Of a DNA stretch of 64,000 nucleotides, positions 21,101-29,975 are shown one piece after another (the first letter of the stretch is position 1; every line of letters begins with the position of its first letter). Both the position numbers and the translations under genes were made by a program. The notes under the pieces are model-generated. The model made no database searches. It saw nothing but the letters and a program-made list of their open reading frames with translations, and was not told where the DNA came from. Origin of the DNA: Branchiostoma floridae (lineage: Eukaryota > Chordata > Leptocardii > Amphioxiformes > Branchiostomatidae); assembly GCF_000003815.2 (NCBI RefSeq), contig NC_049984.1, forward strand, positions 19,245,309-19,309,308. The letters are read 5' to 3'.

Positions 21101-23524
21101 ACCGCCTTTAGTCATTATAACTTCTGGCATCCAAGTACATATATTGTTTCGACAACAAAGTGTCAATAATCAATAATGTTAACAGAAAATTGTGCTCACC
21201 CTTTTCTGTTCGTAGCGAATGGCAAGTTTGATCCGAGGTAACAACAACATGTCGTCGTCAAGTTCCTCCGTGTCGGCTTCTACCTCCTCCTGATCCCCCG
21301 GTTTCTTATCCTCCCAGGGCTCGTTCAGAACGGTATTGATTTCGTCTAGAGTTCGACACTGATCCAGAAGATCCACGGCATATTGCTCACACTGCTTAAA
21401 CAACGTGGTATACTCATTCTGGGGAAAAAAAGTTGACGTTTTTTATTATAATTGAGCTGATTCATATTCGCATATCTCTTTGTTGGTTCTAAAGGTGAAC
21501 TCTCACTGCACTTACGTCACGCTTGCGTCACTGCGGGGTTCGAAAGATACCCAGAAATAAAGAGCGAATTTTCTGACTTTTTGTGTATTATTTTGTGGTC
21601 TTCTAAGTACTAGTTATATTCTTACGTATTACACAATATCTAAATTATAAAATATCTGAGAAAATAACAAAACAGTCACGCAGTGAACGAACCCCGCAGC
21701 GACGCAAGCTTGACGCAAGTGCAGTGAGATTGCTCCTTAACAATGGTATCAGTTACTATGACAAGCTAACGTAGCTTAAAGGCATAGGAATGTAAAATGC
21801 TTTGTGTGAAATGTGCTCTCAGATTCTGATAGATATCTGCATTTGATGCCAGTTTACCTTTATTCACAGGGTAACCTGTATCCGTTGTTATAACCAGCTT
21901 GTCTAGGTATCAAGTTAACGGGCCGTGGTTTCAAACTGCAATTTTTGAAAATATGACAATTTGAAAACACCGCCCGTCGATTTTATATCCCAAATACCCT
22001 ATTTAAAAGCAACGTAACGTATGTAGGTTATTCTGCGGATAAATGCGAACTAGCGTTAAAAGAGAGCCATCACTTTTACATTGTTAAGTTAGGAATGTTC
22101 TCATGCCTCTGTATAACAGAACAAGCGTGTGTGAAGACGTTTGTGGTTGGACTTTCCTATTGTCGCACGACGCTGGCTTGTCGTGTCAAATCCTACGGTT
22201 GACACCAGCGTTTGCAGCTCTTCAATTACAATGCCTCTTTGTGTGTACTAGTATATACATTGTCTTTTGACTCCAAAAATTCTTGTCTTTGGCAAGTGAA
22301 CAAAAGCGGACGACGAACGAAAGCGACTTTAAGAAAAGTCCAACAGTCGTTGAATTCACAACAACCTTTCATGACAATTCACCTGTTGTCGCATAGACGC
22401 AGAAAATGCATGCCAGCGCACAATCACGTCAGGAAAACACAACACAACGACATTCTGAACATTCCCAACCATAACAAAGAAGAAGCATAGCGCATTTCAC
22501 AACAACACATGTAACACTCAAGGAGCAGTCTCACTTCACTTGCGTCAAGCTTGTGTCACTGTAGGGTTCGAAAGATAGCGAACAGAGATAAAAACGAATT
22601 TTCTTACTTTTTGTGTTTTTTTTGTCGTATTCTAAGTCGTACACCTATGTATTACGCAATATCTAAATTATAAAAAAAAATCGGAGAAAATAACAAAACA
22701 GTGACGCAGTGAACGGACCCCGCGGTGACGCAAGCTTGACGCAAGTGCAGTGAGACTTGCACATTAAGACTGTGACAACTTACCTTCAGTTCTTTCTCAA
22801 TCTCTGCTAGCTTTCTAGTCTCTCCTCCAATCTCGAAAGCAGACCGGATGGGATCGCTGGAGGAGAGTGAGATGTACGCCGGACTGGCCAGAGCTCTGTA
22901 CATCATCAGCCTCCATCTTGAAAACCTGAAGGCGTCGGCCTTTCTCCTGTTCTCACAAACGTTACACGGGCAGAAATAGTCGTGTGGTCTGACCACGTGC
23001 TCCCCCTTCTCGTGAACCAAACGATAGATGATGTCCACTTCGTTCTTCTGACAAGCCATGATAATTGGCGTCATTTCCGGCGGAAATGGGGACATGTCGT
23101 CGTTGTCTATTTTGGTGGGAAATGTTATGTCTTCGATAGTTTCCGCCTTGGAGGCCTTCCATTCTGTATACACCCTATGGCTTAGTATGGCCTCCGCTAT
23201 TCTCTCGTGTCCCTTGCTTATGGCAATCAGAAGAGGTTCGTTAATTCTGGACGAGTCTAGCGTAGGGTCTTCCAGCAGACACTCTACCACTTCGTAGTGT
23301 TCGTTCCCGACGGCTAAGGTTAGCGCCGACCGCCCCATGTAGTCCGTACGGTTGATGTTGAGGTCGTCCCCCTTGTCTTGTAGCTCCCGTCTGATGGTGG
23401 GGGTGTCGCCGTACTCCGCAGCGTCAAGGAACCGTCTCTCTCTGTCCGTCAACCGGGCGTCCGCGTGCAGGAACAGGTTCTTCCCCGACGCCCTCTTTCG
23501 GTGGGGATGATTTTTAGGCGCCAT
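8867..23524 (-). CDS. TRPC-family cation channel, 15 exons, 923 aa
   Basis: Fifteen exons join to 2772 nt with every phase closing. The N-terminus has ankyrin-type repeats (residues about 60-170). It then carries the TRPC linker with the zinc-site pattern PHDYFCPCNVC, and RALASPAYISLSSSDPIRSAF. A pre-S1 segment and six transmembrane helices follow. The pore helix holds LFWSLFG, S6 reads IVLLNMLIAMM, and the TRP box region reads EWKFSRAKLYM. The C-terminal coiled segment TVMRRLVTRYIFK...EEIKQDISSLRF resembles TRPC4/5-type tails. The expected role is a plasma-membrane non-selective, Ca-permeable channel gated downstream of phospholipase C. The subtype cannot be fixed by eye, and it looks divergent from vertebrate TRPC1-7. 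The start is the first ATG, in GCC-rich context. A 5' UTR intron is likely (acceptor at 23574). Confidence 0.93.
9127..9281 (-). repeat. 86-bp tandem duplication of exon 15's acceptor and start
   Basis: The stretch CTCTAATTCACCTGCAAG with its flanks occurs at 9127-9196 and again at 9213-9281. The outer copy keeps a good acceptor (GT begins at 9248 on the minus strand). It reads ELEEIKQDISILRLE then TAG (9199-9201), so its use would truncate the tail. Confidence 0.85.
9321..9507 (-). repeat. About 101-bp tandem duplication spanning exon 14's donor
   Basis: AGAAGTGGATTWACTYTTCC, GGGAACTTCGTGAGTGTATC and the exon end TTCRTTGAKTTCGTCG recur as two units starting near 9321 and 9422. The inner unit carries the real donor at 9489. 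The outer one has a mutated exon end but keeps AAGGTCAATG at the junction. Confidence 0.75.
9490..9565 (-). CDS. TRPC exon 14
   Basis: Encodes TVMRRLVTRYIFKLQKDKEN and DEINE. Phase 0 in, phase 1 out. Confidence 0.9.
9941..10003 (-). CDS. TRPC exon 13
   Basis: A 63-nt, 21-codon exon, RHQAQMNNVFTRSRARESKY plus T. Phase 0 on both sides, so it could be skipped without a frameshift. It aligns with the linker before the last coiled segment of TRPC tails. Confidence 0.85.
11086..11250. mobile_element. Miniature element, family 4 copy
   Basis: Shares AGGTCGCTGGAAAAAT near the left and GGAGTCTGGTAGAGACTAG at the right with the copies at 7634 and 18612. The ends are less well preserved. Confidence 0.6.
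11339..11471 (-). CDS. TRPC exon 12
   Basis: GFKWLREKCKRRRNPSSVDV with a basic cluster after the TRP region. Ends ALVRW, phase 0. Confidence 0.9.
12125..12246 (-). CDS. TRPC exon 11, TRP domain
   Basis: ADSDVEWKFSRAKLYMLYF then a Pro-rich stretch FPFNLVPTPSGVYK, matching the TRP-box helix and following loop of TRPC channels. Confidence 0.92.
12320..12660. repeat. Dispersed repeat family R (TAACTCGAGAA type)
   Basis: Contains GGTACTGCAGCAG, GGGGCCCCT and a TGGTCTTGATTTTTTTGG segment in the order seen at 46140-46410 and 61590-62660. Inverse-orientation copies are at 17826-18070, 25300-25490 and 31868-32400. No coding capacity is visible. Confidence 0.6.
12794..13080. repeat. Dispersed repeat related to 45186-45465
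   Basis: Shares CCAATCAGAGTATAGGCCTTT and CATATAAGGGCAAGCTCATT with the element in an SLC66A2 intron. It is bounded by direct CATCCTCCTA motifs at 12799 and 12990. Confidence 0.5.
13159..13363 (-). CDS. TRPC exon 10, pore and S6
   Basis: WYQAFRTLFWSLFGMVELD is the pore helix and filter region with the LFW signature of TRPC. Then VGWFLFGLYNVASIIVLL and NMLIAMMNKSYEHIT form S6. Confidence 0.93.
14181..14326 (-). CDS. TRPC exon 9, S5
   Basis: ISLGRMMGDIIRFIIIFVVI followed by FIAFWMGLFNLYNYY. The S4-S5 linker is the conserved SLGRM type. Confidence 0.92.
14864..14991 (-). CDS. TRPC exon 8, S4
   Basis: RRIWLGEDPKLVSECMFAIG then CTMAFCRVFINFPISEELGP. The ending GPLQ joins ISLGRM as in TRPC. Confidence 0.92.
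15117..15425 (-). mobile_element. tRNA-headed SINE, family S1
   Basis: On the minus strand TGGCGCAATCGG (15395-15406) fits a pol III A box and GTTCAAAAC (15352-15360) a B box. The body holds GCCCCTCGGATAGGACGTTA and GAACCCATCACACTTATCGA. The same body occurs at 28196-28510 (interrupted) and 63507-63638. Confidence 0.75.
15563..15665 (-). CDS. TRPC exon 7
   Basis: AKAFFNVTGADSTAIVQGDV and following residues, the predicted S3-S4 loop. An N-V-T sequon is present. Confidence 0.88.
15870..16070. mobile_element. Miniature inverted-repeat element (family 7)
   Basis: GTCAAATTTCCAAACCGGGG and GCCCGATCGGGCAG pair with CTGCCCGGCCGGGC and CCCCGGTTTGGAAATGTGAC. Another copy is at 28511-28709, and a half copy near 13930-14000. 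Confidence 0.75.
16335..16490. mobile_element. Foldback element, CTCCAAGCAGAG family
   Basis: ACTCTCCAAGCACAGG at the left pairs with TTTGCTTGGAGAGT at the right. Relatives lie at 26782-26872, 51857-51988, 28293-28477 and 50305-50471. Confidence 0.7.
16510..16760. mobile_element. Miniature inverted-repeat element (family 8)
   Basis: Ends with GGTTGGTAGATCATAGG-type sequence and its degenerate complement. The internal arms are CAGACATCTTCGTCAGAGCTT and complement. It is flanked by a 13-bp direct repeat GGTATCAATAGAT (16497-16509 and 16765-16777). A second copy is at 40538-40854. Confidence 0.75.
16834..16982 (-). CDS. TRPC exon 6, S2-S3
   Basis: FVLMKCRLMWFLGWTTFFRE then KWNVYDTVMSVLLVTCYALD. 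The WN-hydrophobic segment corresponds to S3 of TRPC. Confidence 0.92.
17105..17322. mobile_element. Inverted-repeat element family 1, left end lost
   Basis: The core TAATTTAGATATTGCGTGAT and the right terminal repeat GTGACGCAAGTGCAGT are present. The left terminal repeat is replaced by GCCGCGCCAAAAGACG. Confidence 0.7.
17585..17707 (-). CDS. TRPC exon 5
   Basis: GANVTVHPSVVSQYGLPSSV (S1-S2 loop with an NVT sequon) then SSWLEITLMCFVAG starting S2. Confidence 0.88.
17826..18070. repeat. Dispersed repeat family R, inverse orientation
   Basis: CCTATACCACTTACTCTCGG and CTCGAGATATCAAACC are shared with 31868-32100. The right part ends in GCGTTCTTGAGGTACAGCG. Confidence 0.65.
18233..18338 (-). 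CDS. TRPC exon 4, S1
   Basis: IANFMKRPLMKFSLFAASYF then IFLALLVVQSAGVGQ. The KRPLMKF segment before S1 is typical of TRPC. Donor: CAAA|GTATGC. Confidence 0.9.
18612..18782. mobile_element. Miniature element family 4 with a 9-bp target duplication
   Basis: TAGTCTCTACCAGACTC and GAGTCTGATAGAGACTA form the ends. The perfect 9-bp TGTCAGACG flanks them (18603-18611 and 18783-18791). Inner arms AGCCGGCCAGATAAGTACAG and CTGTACTTCTCTGACTGGCT also pair. Confidence 0.85.
18808..18969 (-). CDS. TRPC exon 3, pre-S1
   Basis: FVSHPNCQQPLYDLWYTSAP (the conserved HPNCQQ element of TRPC) then a long hydrophobic run ending LAYWLAPNSK. Acceptor: CCCTCCAG|TTTGTG. Confidence 0.93.
18996..19135. repeat. Dispersed repeat shared with 27210-27370
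   Basis: AGCTGGCTCCATTGTTTGG, ATTTTCTTTATTAGACA and GAATGTGTGACTTGCCCTCT recur, in the same order, at 27220-27350. Confidence 0.6.
19340..20850. repeat. About 130-bp tandem repeat interrupted by a TTAA element
   Basis: Units contain AAAGCACRGTTGCTCTCAAC, ATCTGTGRATRC, GAACTTGAAACGTCCACACA and ATCACAAAMTGGAGGGG...AAACATGGACAG. Copies lie before 19585 (two) and after 20540 (two or three). The piggyBac-like element sits in one unit. Confidence 0.8.
19589..20535. mobile_element. Non-autonomous piggyBac-like element, 947 bp
   Basis: Terminal repeats CCCTATTCAGACCGGG and CCCGGTCTGAATAGGG lie directly inside TTAA (19585-19588 and 20536-20539), the piggyBac target and CCCT end pattern. Subterminal GCTTTTGAGGCC and GGCCTCAAAAGC also pair. 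There is no transposase; the interior is AT-rich. Confidence 0.85.
20866..21110. mobile_element. Inverted-repeat element family 1
   Basis: GGTGGTATCTCAATGCACTT at the left and AAGTGCAGTGAGATACCGCC at the right, with the family core TTATAATTTAGATATTGCGT between. Confidence 0.8.
21200..21418 (-). CDS. TRPC exon 2
   Basis: NEYTTLFKQCEQYAVDLLDQ matches the TRPC helical linker. It continues through an acidic insert (QEEVEADTEELDDD) to IKLAIRYEQKR. Phase 0 on both sides. Confidence 0.93.
21490..21739. mobile_element. Inverted-repeat element family 1, best-preserved copy
   Basis: TAAAGGTGAACTCTCACTGC on the left and GTGCAGTGAGATTGCTCCTT on the right. The long arms include GCTTGCGTCACTGCGGGGTT and its complement. 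Confidence 0.85.
21849..22058. mobile_element. Miniature inverted-repeat element (family 9)
   Basis: CAGTTTACCTTTATTCACAG and GGGTAACCTGTATCCGTTGT at the left, degenerate complement at the right (GGATAAATGCGAACTAGCGT). Copies are also at 29976-30196 and 43879-44093. Confidence 0.75.
22519..22766. mobile_element. Inverted-repeat element family 1, next to a splice donor
   Basis: AAGGAGCAGTCTCACTTCAC to GAAGCTTGACGCAAGTGCAG-type ends. Its right end lies about 17 bp from the exon 1 donor of the channel gene. Confidence 0.8.
22784..23524 (-). CDS. TRPC exon 1, ankyrin repeats and linker
   Basis: ATG at 23524-23522. It encodes 247 residues: a basic start, ankyrin units (DYMGRSALTLAVGNEHYEVV, NEPLLIAISKGHERIAEAIL, TPIIMACQKNEVDIIYRLV), the H/C/C/C zinc pattern and IEKELK at the donor. 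Confidence 0.93.
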
Positions 23525-23573
23525 TTTGGTGGGTTTTCCTATCTAGGACCACATCTTCAGAAGAATTCAGTGC
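23525..23573 (-). other. Predicted 5' UTR part of the TRPC exon 1
   Basis: On the minus strand TTTTCTACAG|GCACTG is a good acceptor 49 nt before the ATG, implying a non-coding first exon further right. The transcription start is not visible. Confidence 0.45.
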
Positions 23574-25299
23574 CTGTAGAAAACATAAACAATACGCGTC
23601 AGTAATCATGAAAATGCTGCCACAGTGTTGTATCCGTGGTCGAAATAGTTTCTGATGTTGTGTTTATGTACAAAAAAAACAACATTAAGACATAGTGTTC
23701 TTTGAGACGAAAGAGCACATTGAAGTGTTCTTTAAACGGTGAACGCGACCTGTAGAGAGCCCTTATCATTGACAGATCATTTCCTTTTCGCAGAAGAAGT
23801 GGATATGAGTGGTCGTCAAGAATAGATTACGGAAAAAATGAATCACGATGTCGAACCAGCTGTCGGAAGGACCGCCATCTCAACAGTAAAACAAACACAA
23901 CAACAATACAGTACCTGAACCTCACATTGTACCTGACCAGCCTAACGTGAACCACGGTGGGTGATGCTGGGGCGTAAGCAGTTTATTTCATCAGGTGAAT
24001 ACATTGTTTTGCTTCACCAGGGGGTTGTGACAACAGTGCAGATATTTATTCGGATCACTGGATGGTCCTGGTCGAGTTAACGGGAAACATCAAGGTCACG
24101 TAGCAATCTTTGTGCAAACGTTAGAATCACCTTGATAGGAATTCACCGTATGTGGCACGTACTATGCTATTTTTCCTTATACGAATTCTTCCAATTGCAA
24201 ATAATGACATAGAGACGAACTTGGCACAAAACAACAAAGCAACAGTCATGTTGAAACGCCCAATTCTTTATGGTCTATGACAGCCCGTGTCAGACGTTTC
24301 CATGCGTGAATGCCCCTTTCTCGGAACTCCGTGCCAAAACGGTACATACTCGTAAGCATGTCTTCTGTAGTGTCCATCCTGTACCAGACACCGTTAGAAG
24401 CATGCTTTATCTTGCACCTGTCAAGCATGGACGTGGAACATATGTCAACACAGCTAGCGGTCGCACCACGGCACAGGCTTCTGCAAGGTGTGCTTGCAAA
24501 ATAAAAGCCATCCATTCAGAGTTATCTCCGCAAACATATTTTGATCATAAGGCCACACCAAATTTATTTGTTGCTTCTCAGATTTTTTTTCAGAAAATTG
24601 GACCGACAGGTCCAAAAATGTCTTTTTTTATTCTGGGGTGAAGATATACAAAAAACAGCTTGGGGATTCTTATGGCACGTTTGGTACAATGAACCCTTCC
24701 TTTGATTTGTTACTGAATAAAAGGCATTGTTTTAAGACTGAAATTATGTGGCTCTGAATGGTAATATTTACAGGTTTGTGATAGCAAAACTTGTATTATC
24801 TTTTTTCTCAGGATTTTTTTTGAAAATGAAAATCCGAGAAGAAACAAATATAAAAATTTATGTGGCCTAATCCCAGAAGTTGGCCAATGCCGTAGTTCAG
24901 CATCTTGTCCCTTTGTGGCATAATTGCGTGATAATAACGTTGCACTTAAATATGATTGATTGTTTAATCATAAGTCGACATCTTAGTAGATGAGTACTGG
25001 TCTGCCTTGTGTCTCCGTAATACAATCTGAGTAACACTCACGGTTCACAATGCTTTGGGCCCTAAACGTTGTATTTCATATCAGCTTGGGACTTACGTTA
25101 CGTGTATTTGGTCGTAAATTGTAATCAGCGAGATGTAACAGTTACATGTGTTTTTTCACAATATGGTTTCTATCCCTAGCATTACTATATTCTTCCGTGA
25201 AAAATGTTTCCATATAGGGTTACCGTATTCTAAGTAATGTCCACAATACTTAAATGTAAAAACATAGTTCCGAACATTTTTAGTGATGTCCTTTTCGTA

Positions 25300-25490
25300 G
25301 CTAGGGGGAAGGGCGGAGAACATCGCTCTGAACGTTCCTAACCAATTTTATCCACCTGTGAAGGTTGATCTGTTTGTAGACTAAACGGACGTTTTTTTCT
25401 TGAAGCAGAAGAAAGTAGTCCAAAGACAAGATCACATACCAGAGGCCCCAAAATTGACCTTGATCTTTGTCTTCCGAACACCTACTCACT
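25300..25490. repeat. Dispersed repeat family R fragment
   Basis: GAACGTTCCTAACCAATTTT, the GTTTGTAGACTAAACGGACG region and ATCACATACCAGAGGCCCCA match the order seen in 31868-32150. Confidence 0.45.
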
Positions 25491-26319
25491 TATCAAATGT
25501 AATTTTGAGATTTTGAATTTATGCTGACCACAAATATCCGGAAACACAAACAGACAAACAAACAGACACACCAAAAACTATCCCTCCATTTTTCATGGAG
25601 GTAAAAAGCAAAGAGGCTTATGTCGAAGAGCGCACCTTCCCAAGCCAGGAAGTTTCTTCCAGGCACCACCCAGCATTCAGTACAACCATTACCCATGTTC
25701 ATGTCCAGGGCTCATATCCGCTTATATGTTAGATGCTATAGGATTTTAGCTTAGTACATGTACCACATAAACCAGCTATAATAACAGCAAACACTTCTTA
25801 CAGGACACAAGAGGCGAGGGAGCAACTCGCTTCGGTGGCAGAGAAAGCTAGCCCTGTAATATATAACGTTATATATTTTCCCAGAATGTCCAAATAGTAA
25901 TTTCATTCCGGTATATAATCTACATAATCCCTCGACTCTCCTATTAATGCCTGAACGACGGAATGAAAAAAAAGGACGTTTGAAGTGAAAGGAATGGTAT
26001 AATCATTGTTATCAAACATGAAAAACACCTGTCACGGGTACTTATGGAGTGAACACTCCATGGCACACTAGGTGGTATGGGTGGTGTAATTTGGAACAGC
26101 ATTACTAATAACATGTTCACACGGTAAAATACAGCAGACCAAGATTCTACAACCTACAAACAACACCTCAAAACACATGGTGTAGAATAACACCCACCTC
26201 ATTAGCGCTAGTGCTTCGTTCAATACTGGAATATACAGAAATTACTATCGGTCCACTGAAGTTGAATACTCGAACGCTGTTCTCAGTTTGTCGAGCCGGA
26301 GAACATGATTAAGAGAAAA

Positions 26320-26445
26320 CAAGATGTCCTGACCGTTCCAAAATCCAAGGACGTTACATCTGATGTAACGTCCTTGCAAAATCATATAAGTTGCTTTTTG
26401 GCGTATCTTGTTGCCTGGATGTCTAACCTTCATCGAAAGACGTCC
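26320..26445 (+). repeat. Dispersed repeat family Q, split by a palindrome
   Basis: GACCGTTCCAAAAT...CAAAATCATATAAGTTGC then TTTTTGGCGTATCTTGTTGC and CTGGATGTCTAACCTTCATC. Relatives are at 40400-40537, 56690-56800 and 57120-57210, which lack the palindrome. Confidence 0.65.
26345..26376. repeat. Mobile 32-nt palindrome, second copy
   Basis: CAAGGACGTTACATC, one T, then the exact complement. It is flanked by CAAAAT on both sides (26339-26344, 26377-26382). Related family-Q copies carry one uninterrupted CCAAAATCATATCCAGTTGC here, which shows that the palindrome was inserted. Confidence 0.85.
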
Positions 26446-26781
26446 TTTCATTACTCCTCAATGATGTCAACGGTACAACGGTACAAGAGACCGACAGAGT
26501 ACAAGTCTATGAGTACAAGGTGGGTGATCCTGGCGTGGTTGAAGGTTTTTAGGATCAAACTAAAGAAGCATATAACCGCCAACGGCCTAATAACAGCAGG
26601 AGAAGATGTAAGTGGTAACAATTTACCCACCTGGTCGAACATTCCGAACAAATAACGTTCACTTTTCCCCTTCAGGCTTATCAGATGCCGTGTTCTCATC
26701 CGGAAAATATGCGCTCCAGCACACACAGATACTCGGCATGTTTGGTGAATAGACTATAAACATAGTTACTGAGGACTTCTG

Positions 26782-26872
26782 TATTCTCCAAGCAGAGGTT
26801 GAGTCGCGGAGATATAGTATTAGTCGGGAAATTCTACTATATCTCTGCGACTCTACCTCTGCTTGGAGAATA
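26782..26872. mobile_element. 91-bp foldback element, CTCCAAGCAGAG family
   Basis: TATTCTCCAAGCAGAGGT pairs with ACCTCTGCTTGGAGAATA. The arms continue through AGTCGCGGAGATATAGTA, leaving a loop of only about 14 nt. Confidence 0.8.
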
Positions 26873-27209
26873 GACCGATGGACCAAGTCTTCAGTGTTCT
26901 TTTCTTCATAGTAGGGTCCATTCCGAGTCACCGAGAGGGATTTAAAATGATATTTGTAATAAGTCGGAACTATTCCATGTAAAATGATATTTCAGTCACT
27001 ATAGTTCTAAAATGTTCAAGCGATAAAAATGAAAGTTTCAACATGATCGAACCTATTTCATATTTGTTGGAAACATTGAGAATGTAACGGTACAACTATC
27101 TCTCTATTTAGAACAATTTTCAAACATTGAAAAATATATGTGCTTTTGTCGTTTGCGTCATTTTCCCTTCATGATTAAAAAAACAGCTTTAATAGCCCCC
27201 ATAAACAGA

Positions 27210-27370
27210 GTTTCTTAGCTGGTCCTTTGTTTGGGTCTTGTCTTTTGATATTTTCTTTAGTGGACAGTCGTGGCTCTTCTGTGAGAAGCTGCATGGCAGA
27301 TCATGAGACAATTTCCTGTACTTGTCAGGGATGTGTGAATTGCCCTCTTCCCAGGCAAATGAGCTAGTTA
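27210..27370. repeat. Dispersed repeat shared with 18996-19135
   Basis: TTAGCTGGTCCTTTGTTTGG, ATTTTCTTTAGTGGACA and GGATGTGTGAATTGCCCTCT in the same order as the other copy. Confidence 0.6.
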
Positions 27371-28195
27371 CAAGATATTGTATCAATGTTCGAACATGTT
27401 ACATTAAACAGCACAGCGGTACTGTAATTCTATCACCGCAACACCTGGTCTGGGACAGACAGAATGCGAACAGAAGCCGAATATTAACACTAATATGGGT
27501 GGTTAGACCTTTGGGAAATACTTCATCATCCATGGACCACTTAAAGTATTACTGCTGCAATTTTCAAGAAAGACAACTAAAAGAACGATAGCAACGAGAG
27601 TACTTTCAAAAGTATGATTCTACGTGAAGAAAACAGTTAAATACAAGGAACGTAACGTTACATATCATACTGTAGGATTCACAAGTCAAAGATTATATTC
27701 TTCTGTTAGTCTTTTCCCTTTGGTATTATGAAATGTAACCTTAGACGTGTAATCTACGTAAGTAGCCAGGACAATATTTGATTCACGCTGTTCACGTGCG
27801 TATTATTTGCTGGTTATGTACGTATCTAGTTCCCCTTCTGTCAGAGATCGAGTTTCGTCGTAAGGTAAAAGGTACGATAGCCCGGAGCAAACCGGCCCTC
27901 TTTGAAGTGTTTCGCCCTATTTTACGTGTCTTTAACACAAAAAATAAATCGACTTAAGCAAATGTATATAATGATAGCTAATTACGCTATCTAACCTTCC
28001 ATATGATAGACTTTTAAGTAATCTTTACATCTTAGACAATCCGCTCATTTTGTGTGCGTATGGGGATTTATAAGGGGCGACTGGTCCAACAACATTAATT
28101 TCAAGCGATAGTTTTTTCTTTTTGTTTGTTTGTTTGTCTTGCATACCCAGTAAACCGCCTTATGGTGTGAAACAAACTGCATATCCGGACAGATT

Positions 28196-28510
28196 TATTT
28201 GATCCGCTCACACCGGAAGGACCACTAACCTTTTCGATAAGTGCGATGGGTTCCTTTACATGCTCTCCTCTTACATAAGACCTCCATTTAACTAATATCC
28301 AAGCAGATCCCACGATGGCATAAGATACAAGTAGGACTTACCTGGCCAGAGAGTGTAGTCAGCCAAGAGGTGTCCATTTGACATGTAGCCAAACACACTC
28401 CTATGTTGGCTTCACTCCTCTACCAGCTTTTGACGCTATCTTATTTTACCCCATGATCTACTTGGAGATTACTAGTACATTTAACATCCTATCCGAGGGA
28501 CGGCCCTAAT
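28196..28510 (-). mobile_element. SINE S1 body interrupted by a foldback element
   Basis: CACACCGGAAGGACCACTAA and TTTTCGATAAGTGCGATGGG to CTCCATTTAAC, then resuming ATCCTATCCGAGGGACGGCC. The break holds the element at 28293-28477. Confidence 0.75.
28293..28477. mobile_element. Foldback element nested in a SINE
   Basis: TAATATCCAAGCAGATCC and ATGATCTACTTGGAGATTA form the ends. CATTTAAC flanks both sides (28285-28292, 28478-28485), an 8-bp duplication of SINE sequence. Confidence 0.8.
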
Positions 28511-28709
28511 GTTTAGGTCACATTTCAAAACCAGGGCCCGGTCGGGCAGCTTTCTGGAGCGAAAAGAATTGTACAAAAGACATGAAAATACACAAAATGT
28601 CAAAATAAGATTCATGGGCAATGTTTACATTTCTAGGTATACATTATATTTTTTCGTTTCTTAAAACATCCCGGCCGGTCCCGGTTTGGAAATGTGATCC
28701 AAGCCTAAC
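28511..28709. mobile_element. Miniature inverted-repeat element family 7
   Basis: TTTAGGTCACATTTCAAAAC and CAGGGCCCGGTCGGGCAGC pair with GGCCGGTCCCGGTTTGG and AAATGTGATCCAAGCCTAA. It directly abuts the SINE fragment. Confidence 0.75.
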
Positions 28710-29975
28710 CAAACTAACATTCGTCAGAGGAGTTTTCGATGTATGAAGTGATAAACGACTCGCTGGGCCGTGCCTAAGCATGAGAGAGAAAGACGTGTTC
28801 TGTGTAACCAGGACAAAGGCGACACAACAGTTGTGACACAAGGTAAACAGCTTTAAAACCGCCCCTATGGATCCGATTAGCGACTGTGTAAGATATACAA
28901 GACTATAAGATCTTACGTGACAGGTACTGCACGACACCTGTTCCACTCAACCGTTCATGGCGATTCAAACATCGCCAAACTTCCAAAATACCAGGGAAAC
29001 AGAGGAACTTGCACTTGAAAGAATCTGTACCACACGGGTACGAACACTGTTGGTACATCAGGCCACATGGGGGAGAAAGTGTGATTGGAGATACCCTTCA
29101 CCAATAACGTCTTTGCCTTCACACACAACACGTTTGTGGTTTCCCCACATTACAAAAGGGTCTCGTGACCTGTGTCGGTTGCCATCTAAACAAGACTCGC
29201 GCGTTGCTCCAATTTAGAACAGACTGAATCCATGATGCAGCCACATACGTCGTACCGATTTAGAATAATATTTTCACCAGAAGCCACAACAGAACAGATC
29301 ACCGCGAAGGATCCATGACAACCTAAATTCACAGCTCTAACGTATGTGACAATGTGCATTGCAATTGTATGGTGTAAGGTCGAGAAATGTGCATCGCAAA
29401 CAACATTTTTGTATTTTGTACTGTGCATGCATAAATTGTGTATATAGACTTATAGACTTATATAACCCATTAGGGCTTTAAACGATGTAAACTGTATCTC
29501 TGTTATATACTTTGTCTGACCCTTGCCTCTTCCCTCATGACCTCAATGAAAAGCAACCTGCAGGCTGATTTGAGCTTTCATAAACAAACAAAGGTTCAAA
29601 CAAGTTCAAACAAACAACGGACAGGATGTTATCAGTGTGTAATAAATAGTTGGACTATGGCTTTGTTCTTTTGACAAAGACAGCTCGAATGGTTTTAAAA
29701 ACATAACATTTAAACTTATATATGGGCTTGGGTCATTTTAAGTCTTTACCTCCGTTGATAGCAGTTGCCTGGTGGTGAATTCTACACGGGGAAGGCGGGA
29801 ATGCGTGTGATATTCACAAAAATGATTCTGTTGGGGATTATTTCATACAACATGGTTATCAGGAAATCTTACTTAAGTGCTGTAGCAGTTATAAGGATAT
29901 GCATTACATTCTCTTCTGTTTTTCATATGCTTTGATAATTTGACGACAACTGGGCCTGCAGCCCTCATATGTAAG

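Noticed and set aside
24246-24515. Minus-strand Cys-rich 89-codon frame
   Set aside because: Begins with ATG and looks mildly protein-like, but no family is recognised, no splice partner is found and no promoter or tail signal is convincing.
25855-25880. AT-rich perfect palindrome AATATATAACGTTATATATT
   Set aside because: Only 20 bp, low complexity, no second copy or flanking duplication.
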